Below, one piece after another: positions 1 to 9,089 of a stretch of 64,000 nt of DNA. Within the stretch, counting starts at the first letter, position 1. Each line of letters begins with the position of its first letter. The DNA is from Mycolicibacterium litorale (GTDB lineage: Bacteria > Actinomycetota > Actinomycetes > Mycobacteriales > Mycobacteriaceae): the NCBI GenBank assembly GCA_002007745.1, contig CP019882.1, positions 3,286,001-3,350,000 of the forward strand. The letters run 5' to 3'. The translations under genes and the position numbers were made by a program. The notes beneath the pieces were generated by a model. That model was not told where the DNA came from. It was given only the letters and a program-made list of their open reading frames with translations, and did not search any database.

Positions 1-1517
1 TACTGCCCGATGAGCCCCGAGAAGGTGCGGATTCCGGTGGAGGCGATGATCTGGAACAGTTCGGCCCGGGTCTGCTCGAAATGCTCACACAGCGCCCTGG
101 ACATCGCCACGCCCTGCGACTCGAGTAGCCGTTTGAGCATGGGAATGCAACTGCCACAAGAGGTTCCCGCAGCGGTGGCGCACTTGACGGCCGGTACGTC
201 GTGGGCGCCTTCGGTGATGGCATCGCAGATGGCGCGTTTGGATACCGCGTTGCACGAGCAGATCTGCGCCTCGTCGGGCAGTGCTCCGACACCCACCTCG
301 GCACCGGCCGGTGAGATCAACGTCGCCGGGTCGGCGGGCAGTGGCCGGCCGACCAGCGGACGCAGGGTGGCGTAGGCGCTGGCGTCGCCGACCAGGACGC
401 CACCCAACAGCGTCGACACATCGTCGGAGACGACGAGTTTGGCGTAGGTCTGGTTGACGGCGTCGTTGAGCACCACCTCGAGTGCACCCGGGGTCGCCGC
501 GTGCACGTCACCGAAGCTGGCGACATCGACGCCGAGCAGCTTGAGTTTGGTGGACAGATCCGCACCCGGGAACTCGGCGGTGCCGCCGACCAGCCGGTCG
601 GCCACCACCTCGGCCATCGTGTAGCCCGGCGCGACCAGGCCGTAGCAGCGCCCTTCGACGGCGGCGACTTCACCGATGGCGTACACACAGGGATCGGCTG
701 TGGCACAGCTGATGTCGGTCAGGACGCCGCCGCGCTCGGCGATCGGCAGGCCGCAGTCACGGGCCAGCTGGTCGCGCGGGCGCACACCGGCGGAGAAGAC
801 CAGCACCGCGGCATCGAGCCGGTCGCCGTTGGACAGCGACACCGTCAGCCCCTGCTCGGTCTCGACGATGTCGGTGGAGGCGACGTCGGTGTGCACGACG
901 ATGCCCAGATCGGTGATGAGCCGGTTCAGCAGCGCGCCGCCACCCTCGTCGACCTGCAGGGGCATCAGCCTCGGGGAGCGTTCCAGCACATGCGGAGTCA
1001 GGCCCAGCAGCCGCAGCGCGTTGGCCGCTTCCAGGCCCAGCAGGCCGCCACCGACCACGATGCCCGCCGCCGGACGCGCCTGCGCTGCGGCCGCGCGGAT
1101 CGCGTCGAGGTCCTCCAGCGTCCGGTAGACGAAGCAGCGGTTCAAGTCGCTGCCCGGGATGGGCGGCACGAACGGGTACGACCCGGTGGCCAGCACCACG
1201 GCGTCGTAGTCGATGCGCTCCCCTGTCCCGGTGCGGACCTGGCGCGCCTCCCGGTCGATCGCGGTGGCCGGCTGTCCGATCCGCAGGTCGACCAGATCGT
1301 CTCCGGCGTAATCGTTTCCGGCCAGAGCCAGTGCGCTGCGGTCCCATCCGTCGATGTAGGAGGACAACCCCACCCGGTCGTAGGCCGCGGTCGGTTCCTC
1401 GCACAGGATGACCACCCGCCAGGCTCCGTCGCGGTCGCGGTCGCGCAGCGCCTCGACGAACCGGTGACCGACCATGCCGTGACCGACGACCACGACGGTC
1501 CGGACCGAGGCGGTCAT
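1..1517 (-). CDS. nirB: Assimilatory nitrite reductase large subunit NirB (3' end outside window)
   Basis: FAD-dependent reductase that, with NirD, uses NAD(P)H to reduce nitrite to ammonium in the cytoplasm. About 505 N-terminal codons are present and the rest lies beyond the window start; the family is about 850 residues, so the sirohaem/4Fe-4S half is not visible. The N-terminus has the dinucleotide fold VVVVGHGMVGHRF, and a second fold (GIVVGGGLLGLEAANAL) lies near residue 135. A BFD-type 2Fe-2S motif follows near residue 430, with CSCN and, about 33 residues on, CGSC. The ATG start overlaps the narK stop as ATGA, so the two are translationally coupled. Seen: the folds and Cys motifs. Known: this order of domains is that of NirB. 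Confidence 0.93.
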   Translation of the reverse strand, partial: MTASVRTVVVVGHGMVGHRFVEALRDRDRDGAWRVVILCEEPTAAYDRVGLSSYIDGWDRSALALAGNDYAGDDLVDLRIGQPATAIDREARQVRTGTGERIDYDAVVLATGSYPFVPPIPGSDLNRCFVYRTLEDLDAIRAAAAQARPAAGIVVGGGLLGLEAANALRLLGLTPHVLERSPRLMPLQVDEGGGALLNRLITDLGIVVHTDVASTDIVETEQGLTVSLSNGDRLDAAVLVFSAGVRPRDQLARDCGLPIAERGGVLTDISCATADPCVYAIGEVAAVEGRCYGLVAPGYTMAEVVADRLVGGTAEFPGADLSTKLKLLGVDVASFGDVHAATPGALEVVLNDAVNQTYAKLVVSDDVSTLLGGVLVGDASAYATLRPLVGRPLPADPATLISPAGAEVGVGALPDEAQICSCNAVSKRAICDAITEGAHDVPAVKCATAAGTSCGSCIPMLKRLLESQGVAMSRALCEHFEQTRAELFQIIASTGIRTFSGLIGQ

Positions 1518-3025
1518 GCGGCGGCCGCGGCGCTGTCGACCGCGGGGGTTCCGGTGCCGGTGACGGTGGCCTTCTTCGGGGTCCGCACATAGGCCACCCA
1601 GGTGATCACCGCGCACACGATGTAGAAGCCCAGGAACACCCAGAACGCCATGGTCGCGGATTTCGCCGGCGACAGGTAGGACGCCCGCAGGGCGATGTTG
1701 ACGCCGACCCCGCCGAGGGCGCCGATGGCTCCGGCAATCCCGATCAGCGCTCCTGACATCCGCAGCGACCACGCGCTGCGCTCGGTCGCGCTGAGCTGGC
1801 CCATCCCCCGCGACTTGGCCTCGAAGATCGACGGAATCATCTTGTAGGTGGAGCCGTTGCCCATGCCGGACAGCACGAACAGGGCGATGAATCCGGCGAT
1901 GAAGGCCACCATGGTGGCGCCCGATGCCGGGCCGGGGGCCGCGTCGTCGATCTCGCCTGCGGCGACCAGCCAGGCGGCGGCGGCGATCATCGCACCGAAG
2001 GTGTAGAGGGTGACTTTGCCGCCGCCGAAGCGGTCGGACAGCCAGCCGCCCAGCGGGCGCGACAGCGACCCGAGCACCGGGCCGAGGAAGGCGATCTGCG
2101 CGGCATGCAGCGACGCCTGCGCGGTCATCGCCGGGGTGACCGGGCCGCCGTGGGACAGCCCGGCCAGGAAGTTGATCTGCAGCACCTGGCCGAACGCGAA
2201 GCCGAACCCGATGAACGATCCGAAGGTGCCGATGTACAGCAGCGAGATCAGCCACGAATCGCGGTGCGCCAGAACCTCGATCATCGACCGTGCGTCGGTG
2301 CGCTGGTTGGTCAGATTGTTCATCCGCAGCGCGGCACCGACTGCGGCCAGCGCGATCAGCACCAGGTAGACGGCGCACACCAGATGTGGGGACCGGTTGC
2401 CCACGGTGGCGATCACCAGCAACCCGACGATCTGGATGACGGCGACGCCGATGTTGCCGCCGCCGGCATTGAGTCCCAACGCCCAGCCCTTGTACCGCTG
2501 GGGGTAGAAGGCGTTGATATTGGCCATCGACGAGGCGAAGTTGCCGCCGCCGAGACCGGCGAAGGCGGCCACGATCAGGAAGGTGGTGTACGAGGTGCCC
2601 GGGTGGGCCATGAAGTACAGCGTCAGCACGGTCGGGACCAACAGCGCCAGCGCCGAGAAGATGGTCCAGTTCCGGCCGCCGAATCGAGCGACGGCGAACG
2701 TGTAGGGAATCCGCAGGATGGCGCCGACCAGGGTGGGCAGCGCCACCAGGAAGAATTTTCCCGCCGCGTCGATGTGATAGACGTTCTGCGGCATGAACAG
2801 CACCATCACCGACCAGATCGACCACACCGAGAAGCCGACGTGCTCGGCGACGATGGACCAGATCAGGTTACGCCGAGCGACTTTCGCGCCGCCGGAGGTC
2901 CAGGCGTCGACGTCCTCGGCGTCCCAGTCGTCGATGTCGTAGCGGTTACGGGTCCCGGAAAGCGGCGAACGCGGCGGCGAAAATGGCTGCGAAAGGGGCT
3001 GCGAAAGGGGCTGCGAAAGGGGCAT
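1514..3025 (-). CDS. narK: NarK-type nitrate/nitrite MFS transporter
   Basis: A 503-residue major facilitator protein with about 12 hydrophobic segments, expected to import nitrate or exchange nitrite at the inner membrane. The glycine-rich nitrate-signature stretches of the NNP family are visible (GLGGGNFASSMANI near the middle and GMGNGSTYKMIP in the second half), as is the loop motif GGWLSDRFGGG. It lies between the nitrate reductase gene (95 bases upstream) and nirB (4-base overlap), which supports a role in nitrate assimilation. The ATG at 3025 was chosen because it is the first start after the preceding gene; it adds a PLSQ-repeat leader before the conserved region, so a later start is possible. 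NarK and NarU type cannot be separated from sequence alone. Confidence 0.92.
   Translation of the reverse strand: MPLSQPLSQPLSQPFSPPRSPLSGTRNRYDIDDWDAEDVDAWTSGGAKVARRNLIWSIVAEHVGFSVWSIWSVMVLFMPQNVYHIDAAGKFFLVALPTLVGAILRIPYTFAVARFGGRNWTIFSALALLVPTVLTLYFMAHPGTSYTTFLIVAAFAGLGGGNFASSMANINAFYPQRYKGWALGLNAGGGNIGVAVIQIVGLLVIATVGNRSPHLVCAVYLVLIALAAVGAALRMNNLTNQRTDARSMIEVLAHRDSWLISLLYIGTFGSFIGFGFAFGQVLQINFLAGLSHGGPVTPAMTAQASLHAAQIAFLGPVLGSLSRPLGGWLSDRFGGGKVTLYTFGAMIAAAAWLVAAGEIDDAAPGPASGATMVAFIAGFIALFVLSGMGNGSTYKMIPSIFEAKSRGMGQLSATERSAWSLRMSGALIGIAGAIGALGGVGVNIALRASYLSPAKSATMAFWVFLGFYIVCAVITWVAYVRTPKKATVTGTGTPAVDSAAAAA
2985..3020 (-). repeat. Three perfect 12-bp tandem repeats in the 5' end of narK
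   Basis: Three head-to-tail copies of GGCTGCGAAAGG (plus-strand reading) are in frame just after the narK start and encode PLSQ three times, followed by a degenerate PFSP. The unit is a multiple of three, so copy-number change would lengthen or shorten the cytoplasmic N-terminus without breaking the frame. Confidence 0.9.
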
Positions 3026-3120
3026 AGCTCTCACGGTAGGAATTCTTTGTTGCAAGCCTGGTGCACGCGGTGATCGGGGTGTCACATCCTGCTCACTTTC
3101 GCCGCCACCCGGCGGTGAGG

Positions 3121-6100
3121 TCAGTACACGTCCCGGACATAACGTTTGGCGGCGATCAGTTCCCGCTTGTAGTCGTGGGCGGCCTCGGCGCTGAGCCGGC
3201 CGTGGGTCGTGATGATGGTGCTCAGTGCGGAGTCCACCCCGGCGGCCATGCTGGTGGCGTCTCCACAGACGTAGAGGTGCGCACCGTCGCGCAACCAGCC
3301 CCAAAGTTGCGCGCCGTTGTCGATCATCTTGTTCTGCACGTAGATTCGCGCCTTTTGGTCGCGCGAGAAGGCGAGGTCGAGCCGGCTGAGGAATCCGTCG
3401 CTGACCATGTCGGTCAGATCGTCGCGGTAGTAGAAGTTCTCGGCGCGGTGCCGGTCGCCGAAGAACAACCAGTTGCGACCGGTGTGGCCCAGGGCGCGGC
3501 GCTCCTGCAGGAAGCCGCGGAACGGGGCGATGCCGGTGCCGGCGCCGATCATCACGATCGGGGCGCAGCGGTCCTGCGGCGGCCGGAAATGGGGTGAGCG
3601 CTGCAGGAAGATCGGGGTGGTGGTGTGCGCGGCGCGATCTGCCAGATAGGTCGAGCACACTCCGCCGCGCCGTACGCCACCGATGCCGGGATAGCGCACG
3701 ATCGACACCGTCAACTGGACTTCGTGTGGACTGATCAGCGGACTGGATGAAATCGAATAAAACCGTGGTGTCAGGCGAACCAGCACGTCCTGCCACTGCC
3801 GCGCACTGGCCCGAACGGTGACCGCCCGCACCGCGTCGATGCCGTGCCGTACGCCGCGCAGACGCTGGACCGCGGACCTGTCGGTGGCCGCCTCGGCGAG
3901 GAAGCCGGCCAGGTCCGGGGTCAGGCGACAGATGTCGTAGTGCTGGGTCAGCGCCTGGCGTAGTGCGCATTCCGCGCCGTCGACCTCGACGGCTTCGTCA
4001 CCGCGCAACCCGGTGGCCGCCAGCCACTCGGTGACGTCGTCGGCGTTGTTGGCCGGGAGCACGCCGAGGGAGTCGCCGACCGAATAGTCGACATCGTGCT
4101 CGGACAGGTCGAAGCCGAACTGGCGCACCTCCTTGGCCGCCGAGGCCGGGGTGAGCCGAATGTTGCGGCTGAGCGGGGCACGGACGGGGCGGGCCCGGGT
4201 GAACGGCTGGACCGGTTCGACGACGGTCGAAAGCGGCTGCACCGCTGCGGGATTCACCAGTTGAACGATTCGCCGTGTCCACTGTTGCAAGGCGGTGGTG
4301 TCGTGCGTCTCGCAGTCACTGCGATCGAGCAGCCGGACGGCGCCCAGCTCGGCCAGCCGGGCGTCCAGGGAGCGGGCGTGCCCGCAGAACTGCCCATAGG
4401 AGCGGTCGCCGATCCCGAGCACCGCGAACCGCAGCCCGTCCAGTTCCGGAGCGGACGGTGCCTGCAGCCGGGTCCAGAAGTCGGCGCCGTTGTCCGGCGG
4501 ACCGCCGTCACCGAACGTGCTGGTCACCACGAAGACCTCGCCGGCCCGCACCAGCTGATCGGGTGTCACGTCAGCCATTACCGCCAGTTGGGCCCGGGCA
4601 CCGTGGGCGGCGATGTCGTCGACCAGCCGGCCGGCGAGTTCCTCGGCGTTGCCGGTCTGCGACGCCCACAGCACCAACGGGACGCCGTCGGTGATCGGCG
4701 CAGCCGGCCGCACCGGCCGGGCCGGCCGGTCGGTGGCGCCGACCGGCCGCAGTCGCACGGCGCACACCTTCAGTTCCGGTTGCAGGGAATCCGGGTCCAC
4801 CGCGTCATTGGTCACCGCGTTGACGGTGAGTTGCTCGCCGTGCTCGTCGTTCCAGTGGAACGGCGCGAAACAGCTTCCCGGCCGCACCCGGTCGGTCACG
4901 ACGGCGGGCAGCACCACCCGGCCGCGCCGGGACCGCACCTCGACCGGCTGGCCGTCGGCGATGGCCAGGGCGTCGGCGTCGGCGGGGTGGATCTCGAGCA
5001 ACGGCCCGTCGTCGAGCCGGGCGAGCGTGTTCACCCGGCCGGTTTTGGTCATGGTGTGCCATTGGTGCGGTAGCCGCCCGGTGTTCAACACCAGCGGGTA
5101 GTCGCCGTCCGGGCATTCGTCGGGTGGCATGTGCGGACGAGCGTGGAACACCGCCCGTCCCGACGGGGTGGGAAACCGCAGCCGACCGTCGGTGAGATAG
5201 CGGATCGGGTGGCGAGTGGCCTGGTCGCCGGGTGGGCACGGCCACTGCAGCGAGCCCTGCTGAAGGCGCGAATAGCTGGCGCCGCGAAGGTCGTAACCGG
5301 TGCGCGGGTTGGCGAAGCGGCGGATCTCGTCGAACACCTGCTCACTCGACCGGTAGGCGAAGTGTTCGCCGTAACCCATCGCCGAGGCGACCTCGCAGAT
5401 CAGCTGCCAGTCCGGCCGGGCTTGGCCCACCGGCGCGACGCAGCGCCGGACCAGGGTCAGGTTACGTTCGGAGTTGACCATCACCCCGTCGGACTCGGCC
5501 CACAGGGCAGCCGGCAGCACGACGTCGGCATACCGATTGGTGGCGGTGTCGGCGTAGGCGTCCTGGGTGACGACCAGTTCGGCGGCCTGCAGACCGCGAA
5601 TCACCGTGTCCCGGTTGGCCACCGAGGCCACCGGGTTGGTGCAGATGATCCAGCACGCCTTGATCGTCCCGGCGGCCAGCTGGTCGAACATGCCGATGGT
5701 GCCGGTTCCGGCGTCGGCACGCAGGGTTGCCGGCGGCAGCTCCCAGACCGATTCGACGAAGGCCCTGTCCTCGGCCGAGGCCACCGAGCGCTGACCGGGC
5801 AGACCCGGCCCCATGTACCCCATCTCGCGCCCGCCCATCGCGTTGGGCTGGCCGGTCAGCGACAGCGGGCCGCTGCCGGGACGGCAGATGGCACCGGTGG
5901 CCAGGTGCAGGTTGCAGACGGCGTTGGTGTTCCAGGTGCCGTGGGTGCTTTGGTTGAGACCCATCGTCCACAGCGACAGCCATTGGCCGGCCTGCGCGAT
6001 CATCGTTGCCGCCGTGCGAATATCGGCCTCGGACAGACCGGTGATGGCGGCCACGTCCGACGGCGGGTAGCCGGCCAGGAACTCCGGCATCGCCGCCCAT

Positions 6101-6873
6101 CCCTCGGTGTGCTCGGCGATGAAGTCGGTGTCGATGTCACCGGAGCTGACCAGCAGATGCAGCAGACCGTTCAGCAGCGCCAGGTCGGTGCCGGGGCGGA
6201 TCTGCAAGAACAGGTCGGCATTCGCGGCGGTGGCCGTGCGGCGCGGGTCGACGACGATCAGTTTGGCTCCGGCCCGCATCCGGTCGGCCATCCGCAGATA
6301 CAGGATCGGATGACAGTCGGCCATATTCGATCCGATGACGAAAAACAAGTCGGCACAGTCGATGTCGTCATAGGAGCCGGGCGGCCCGTCGGCACCGAGG
6401 GATTGTTTGTATCCCGATGCGGCGCTGGCCATGCATAGCCGGGAATTGGACTCGAGGTTGACCGTGCCGATGAAGCCCTTGGCCAGCTTGGTCGCCAGGT
6501 ACTGAGCTTCCAACGACATCTGGCCCGACACGTACAGCGCGATGGAATCCGGACCGTGCCGGTCGCGGATCTGCCGCAATCGGGTGCCGGCGGCGGCCAC
6601 CGCAACGTCGACATCGGCGGCGACCAGGTCCCCGCCGCGCACCCGCATCAGGGCGGTGGCCGCCCGCCCGTCGTCCGCCGCCATCAACTCGGCGTGCGTG
6701 GCGCCCTTGGTGCACAGCCGCCCGTGATTGGCCGGATGGAGCCGGTCACCGACGACCTCGGCGATGACCGGACCCTCGCGGCCGGGCCTGGTGTGTACCT
6801 CGATGCCACACCCGACACCGCAATACGAGCATGCGGTGCGGATGTGCTCACCGTGTTCGGTCCGAGCAGCCAC
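3121..6873 (-). CDS. Assimilatory nitrate reductase fused to a diflavin (sulfite reductase alpha-like) reductase
   Basis: A 1250-residue fusion. Residues 1-60 hold a 4Fe-4S motif (Cys15, Cys18, Cys22 and a Cys in RLCTKG), followed by a molybdopterin oxidoreductase catalytic domain to about 590 and a molydopterin-dinucleotide-binding domain to about 700. A flavodoxin domain begins at LWASQTGNAEELA near 730; a CysJ-like FAD domain (RFYSISSSP near 1040) and an NADPH domain (GAGTGIAPFRGFL, GDRHRAENFYYRDDL) follow. It should therefore take electrons from NADPH directly for nitrate reduction in the cytoplasm. The architecture matches the protein I remember as NasN of M. smegmatis; that name is from memory. 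GTG start at 6873, with the first Cys motif close behind. narK and nirB lie downstream on the same strand. Confidence 0.93.
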   Translation of the reverse strand: MAARTEHGEHIRTACSYCGVGCGIEVHTRPGREGPVIAEVVGDRLHPANHGRLCTKGATHAELMAADDGRAATALMRVRGGDLVAADVDVAVAAAGTRLRQIRDRHGPDSIALYVSGQMSLEAQYLATKLAKGFIGTVNLESNSRLCMASAASGYKQSLGADGPPGSYDDIDCADLFFVIGSNMADCHPILYLRMADRMRAGAKLIVVDPRRTATAANADLFLQIRPGTDLALLNGLLHLLVSSGDIDTDFIAEHTEGWAAMPEFLAGYPPSDVAAITGLSEADIRTAATMIAQAGQWLSLWTMGLNQSTHGTWNTNAVCNLHLATGAICRPGSGPLSLTGQPNAMGGREMGYMGPGLPGQRSVASAEDRAFVESVWELPPATLRADAGTGTIGMFDQLAAGTIKACWIICTNPVASVANRDTVIRGLQAAELVVTQDAYADTATNRYADVVLPAALWAESDGVMVNSERNLTLVRRCVAPVGQARPDWQLICEVASAMGYGEHFAYRSSEQVFDEIRRFANPRTGYDLRGASYSRLQQGSLQWPCPPGDQATRHPIRYLTDGRLRFPTPSGRAVFHARPHMPPDECPDGDYPLVLNTGRLPHQWHTMTKTGRVNTLARLDDGPLLEIHPADADALAIADGQPVEVRSRRGRVVLPAVVTDRVRPGSCFAPFHWNDEHGEQLTVNAVTNDAVDPDSLQPELKVCAVRLRPVGATDRPARPVRPAAPITDGVPLVLWASQTGNAEELAGRLVDDIAAHGARAQLAVMADVTPDQLVRAGEVFVVTSTFGDGGPPDNGADFWTRLQAPSAPELDGLRFAVLGIGDRSYGQFCGHARSLDARLAELGAVRLLDRSDCETHDTTALQQWTRRIVQLVNPAAVQPLSTVVEPVQPFTRARPVRAPLSRNIRLTPASAAKEVRQFGFDLSEHDVDYSVGDSLGVLPANNADDVTEWLAATGLRGDEAVEVDGAECALRQALTQHYDICRLTPDLAGFLAEAATDRSAVQRLRGVRHGIDAVRAVTVRASARQWQDVLVRLTPRFYSISSSPLISPHEVQLTVSIVRYPGIGGVRRGGVCSTYLADRAAHTTTPIFLQRSPHFRPPQDRCAPIVMIGAGTGIAPFRGFLQERRALGHTGRNWLFFGDRHRAENFYYRDDLTDMVSDGFLSRLDLAFSRDQKARIYVQNKMIDNGAQLWGWLRDGAHLYVCGDATSMAAGVDSALSTIITTHGRLSAEAAHDYKRELIAAKRYVRDVY

Positions 6874-6996
6874 CCACGCGACCCTGCCGGGCCGAGGTTA
6901 CGGGCGGTGCCGGCCCGCGTTATGGCCGCGATAAACCGCGCTCACATCGGCGCGACCGGCAGTGTGAGATCGAAGCGGGCTCAGGGCGAACGGAAA

Positions 6997-7033
6997 GTTT
7001 CGGCTACCCGAAACCAAAGATACGAGCTATCGT
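6997..7033 (+). promoter_or_regulatory. Inverted repeat over the -35 region and -10 box of a likely leaderless promoter
   Basis: GTTTCGG (6997-7003) and CCGAAAC (7008-7014) form a perfect 7-bp dyad with a 4-base spacer. TATCGT at 7028-7033 fits the mycobacterial -10 form TANNNT and ends six bases before the ATG at 7040, the geometry of a leaderless transcript. The dyad falls where the -35 contacts would be, so it may be a repressor site. Confidence 0.5.
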
Positions 7034-7039
7034 GAAAAC

Positions 7040-7270
7040 ATGACGAGCGTCGAGCAGGTGCGAGCAGCCCTTGCCGCGCCCGGTGCGCAGGTTTCCATCG
7101 CGGGTGTGCCGTGGCCGGTCTACAAGCTGGTGGCGCTACTGCTCGGGATGCTCACCTTCGTCGTGGTCGGCATCATCACGGCGCAGGCCGCCCCGGCCGT
7201 GTTGACCGCCGCGGCGATCTCCACGCTGGTGTGGCTGGTATTCGGCCGAGGCCGCAGCCCCCGCGCCTAG
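7040..7270 (+). CDS. Small membrane protein of unknown function
   Basis: A 76-residue protein with two hydrophobic segments (about residues 27-47 and 50-66) after a short polar N-terminus, ending in a basic GRGRSPRA tail. I do not recognise the family. There is no ribosome binding site in front of the ATG, but a -10-like TATCGT lies six bases upstream, which supports leaderless expression from this start. Its TAG stop and that of the opposing SRPBCC gene share the palindrome CTAG. It is divergent from the nitrate reductase gene, with a 166-base gap that must hold both promoters; a link to nitrate use is possible but not shown. Confidence 0.65.
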   Translation: MTSVEQVRAALAAPGAQVSIAGVPWPVYKLVALLLGMLTFVVVGIITAQAAPAVLTAAAISTLVWLVFGRGRSPRA

Positions 7271-7689
7271 CGCTCCAGAATCTTCTTCAGCGCGGCCAGG
7301 TCGGCAGCCACTGCCCTGGCGTCGGCGGCGAAATCCTCGTCGGACATGCCCGGCCGGCGCCGCAGCGTGAAGACGATCTCGCACCACTGGTCACCGGCGG
7401 GCACGACGCGCAGCGGATTGAAAACCGGCTCCCCTGACGGCAGGGTGACGACGTGGTCGAGCACGCCGAGATCATTGGCCGGGGTGAATTCGATGGTGAT
7501 CTCGCCCATCGGCGACTGCGCCACCCACGTGTCGGCGACCTTGGTCAGCTCGCCTTGCGCCAATCCGGCGGCCCACTGCGGTAGATGCGCCGGATCAGCG
7601 GCGTAGTGGTACACATCGGTTGCTGACCGATTGATCCACGCGCTGATGTGCCGGGACTCGCTGCAGGCAGCATCGTCCATGTCGTCCAT
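7267..7689 (-). CDS. SRPBCC (START-like) domain protein
   Basis: A 140-residue soluble protein with the SRPBCC/polyketide-cyclase pattern: an opening HISAWINRSATDVYHYAADPAHLPQWAAGL, central beta strands, and a long C-terminal helix (MSDEDFAADARAVAADLAALKKIL). These proteins bind hydrophobic ligands in a deep cavity; the ligand here cannot be told. A longer reading upstream is open, but the ATG at 7689 follows GAGG and gives a family-typical length; ATG at 7680 is the alternative. It converges on the small membrane protein gene with overlapping stops. Its 5' end faces the MFS gene at 7791 across about 100 bases. Confidence 0.72.
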   Translation of the reverse strand: MDDMDDAACSESRHISAWINRSATDVYHYAADPAHLPQWAAGLAQGELTKVADTWVAQSPMGEITIEFTPANDLGVLDHVVTLPSGEPVFNPLRVVPAGDQWCEIVFTLRRRPGMSDEDFAADARAVAADLAALKKILER

Positions 7690-7790
7690 GACCTCATCAT
7701 CGCCCCAGCCACCGCCCCGAGGGAAGCGTTCGAACATCCACGAACCGCGCGAGCCATTCTCTGGACAAACCGCTCGAGCGTCATGAGAAT

Positions 7791-9089
7791 TTGCTGGTGC
7801 ATACGGGGGATTCGCAGACACTGCGACAGGTAGCGCTGGCCAGTTATGTCGGCTCGGCCATCGAATTCTACGATTTCTTCATCTACGGCACCGCTGCGGC
7901 GCTCGTCTTCCCCACGGTGTTCTTCCCCCATCTGGGCCACGTGATGGCCATCGTCGCCTCGTTGGGGACGTTTGCGGCCGCATTCGTCTCCCGTCCGATC
8001 GGTGCGGTGGTGTTCGGCCATTTCGGCGACCGGATCGGCCGGCAACGGACATTGGTCTGCACACTGCTGCTGATGGGTGTGGCCACCGTGGGCGTCGGGC
8101 TCATTCCGGGGGCGGCCACGATCGGCGTCGCGGCACCACTGCTGCTGACCGTGCTGCGGGTGTTGCAGGGATTCGCCGTGGGCGGCGAGTGGGCCGGCTC
8201 GGCCCTGCTCAGCGCCGAGTACGCGCCACCGCATCAGCGCGGCCGCTACGGCATGTTCACCCAGATGGGCTATGGCACCGCGCTGGTCCTGGCGAACCTG
8301 GTGTTCCTGGTCGTCTACCTCACCTGCGGTCAGACCAGCGCGGCGTTCGTCGAGTGGGCATGGCGAATTCCGTTTCTGCTCAGCGTTGTCCTCATCGTCA
8401 CCGCCCTGCTGGTGCGGATGAGCGTCAAGGAGACCCCGGCCTTCGCCGAGGCTGCGGCCGACACCCATAGCGAGGTCCCCCTGGCCGCCCTGGCCCGCGA
8501 CCAGGGCCGACAGCTCCTGCTCGCGGCGGGCGCGGTGATCGGGGTCCTTGCGCTGGTGTACGAGACCGGCACCTTCTTCACCCACTACGCCACCGCACAC
8601 CTGAAGTACTCCACGGACTTCGTGCTCCTGGTCGGGGTGCTCGGCGGCGTGTGCACCGTGGCGTGCGTCACCGCATCGGCGATAGTCAGCGACCGCTGCG
8701 GCCGGCGGCTGCCCCTGACGGTCGGGTATCTGCTGGCGGTCCCGTGGTCGCTGGTGGTGTTTCCGTTGATCGAAAGCCGCGATCACGTCCTCTACGCCGT
8801 CGCCATCGTCGTCACCTACGCGATCATCGGCATCGCGATGGGCCCGCTGGCGTCATTCATCCCGGAGACCTTTGCGGTCGCATACCGCTATACCGGGGCC
8901 GGTGTGGCGCACAACACCGGCGGAATCATCGGCGGCGGGGTGCCGCCGGTGATTTCGGAGTATCTTCTCGACACCTATGGCAGCTGGAGCATCGCGGTGA
9001 TGCTGGCCGGGCTGGCGCTGACCAGTCTGGTGTGCGTTCGTCTGCTGAAAGAGACTGCGCAACCGGTTCATTCGCGCTCGGGGCAGTGA
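7791..9089 (+). CDS. MHS-family MFS transporter (metabolite:H+ symporter type)
   Basis: A protein of up to 432 residues with about 12 membrane segments and hallmarks of the MHS group (ShiA, ProP, KgtP relatives): SAIEFYDFFIYGTAA in the first segment, the loop GHFGDRIGRQRTLV, and RVLQGFAVGGEWAGSALL in segment 4. Members carry organic acids, shikimate or betaines with protons; the substrate here is not predictable. The start is uncertain. TTG at 7791 is used here; GTG at 7797 is an equal alternative and no clear ribosome binding site is seen. The last 22 bases overlap the 3' end of the convergent merR gene. Confidence 0.82.
   Translation: MLVHTGDSQTLRQVALASYVGSAIEFYDFFIYGTAAALVFPTVFFPHLGHVMAIVASLGTFAAAFVSRPIGAVVFGHFGDRIGRQRTLVCTLLLMGVATVGVGLIPGAATIGVAAPLLLTVLRVLQGFAVGGEWAGSALLSAEYAPPHQRGRYGMFTQMGYGTALVLANLVFLVVYLTCGQTSAAFVEWAWRIPFLLSVVLIVTALLVRMSVKETPAFAEAAADTHSEVPLAALARDQGRQLLLAAGAVIGVLALVYETGTFFTHYATAHLKYSTDFVLLVGVLGGVCTVACVTASAIVSDRCGRRLPLTVGYLLAVPWSLVVFPLIESRDHVLYAVAIVVTYAIIGIAMGPLASFIPETFAVAYRYTGAGVAHNTGGIIGGGVPPVISEYLLDTYGSWSIAVMLAGLALTSLVCVRLLKETAQPVHSRSGQ

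Noticed and set aside
6874..7039. A GlnR box for the nitrate genes
   Set aside because: GAAAC half-sites occur within the dyad, but the required alternating GTNAC and GAAAC halves with 6-base spacing are not present.
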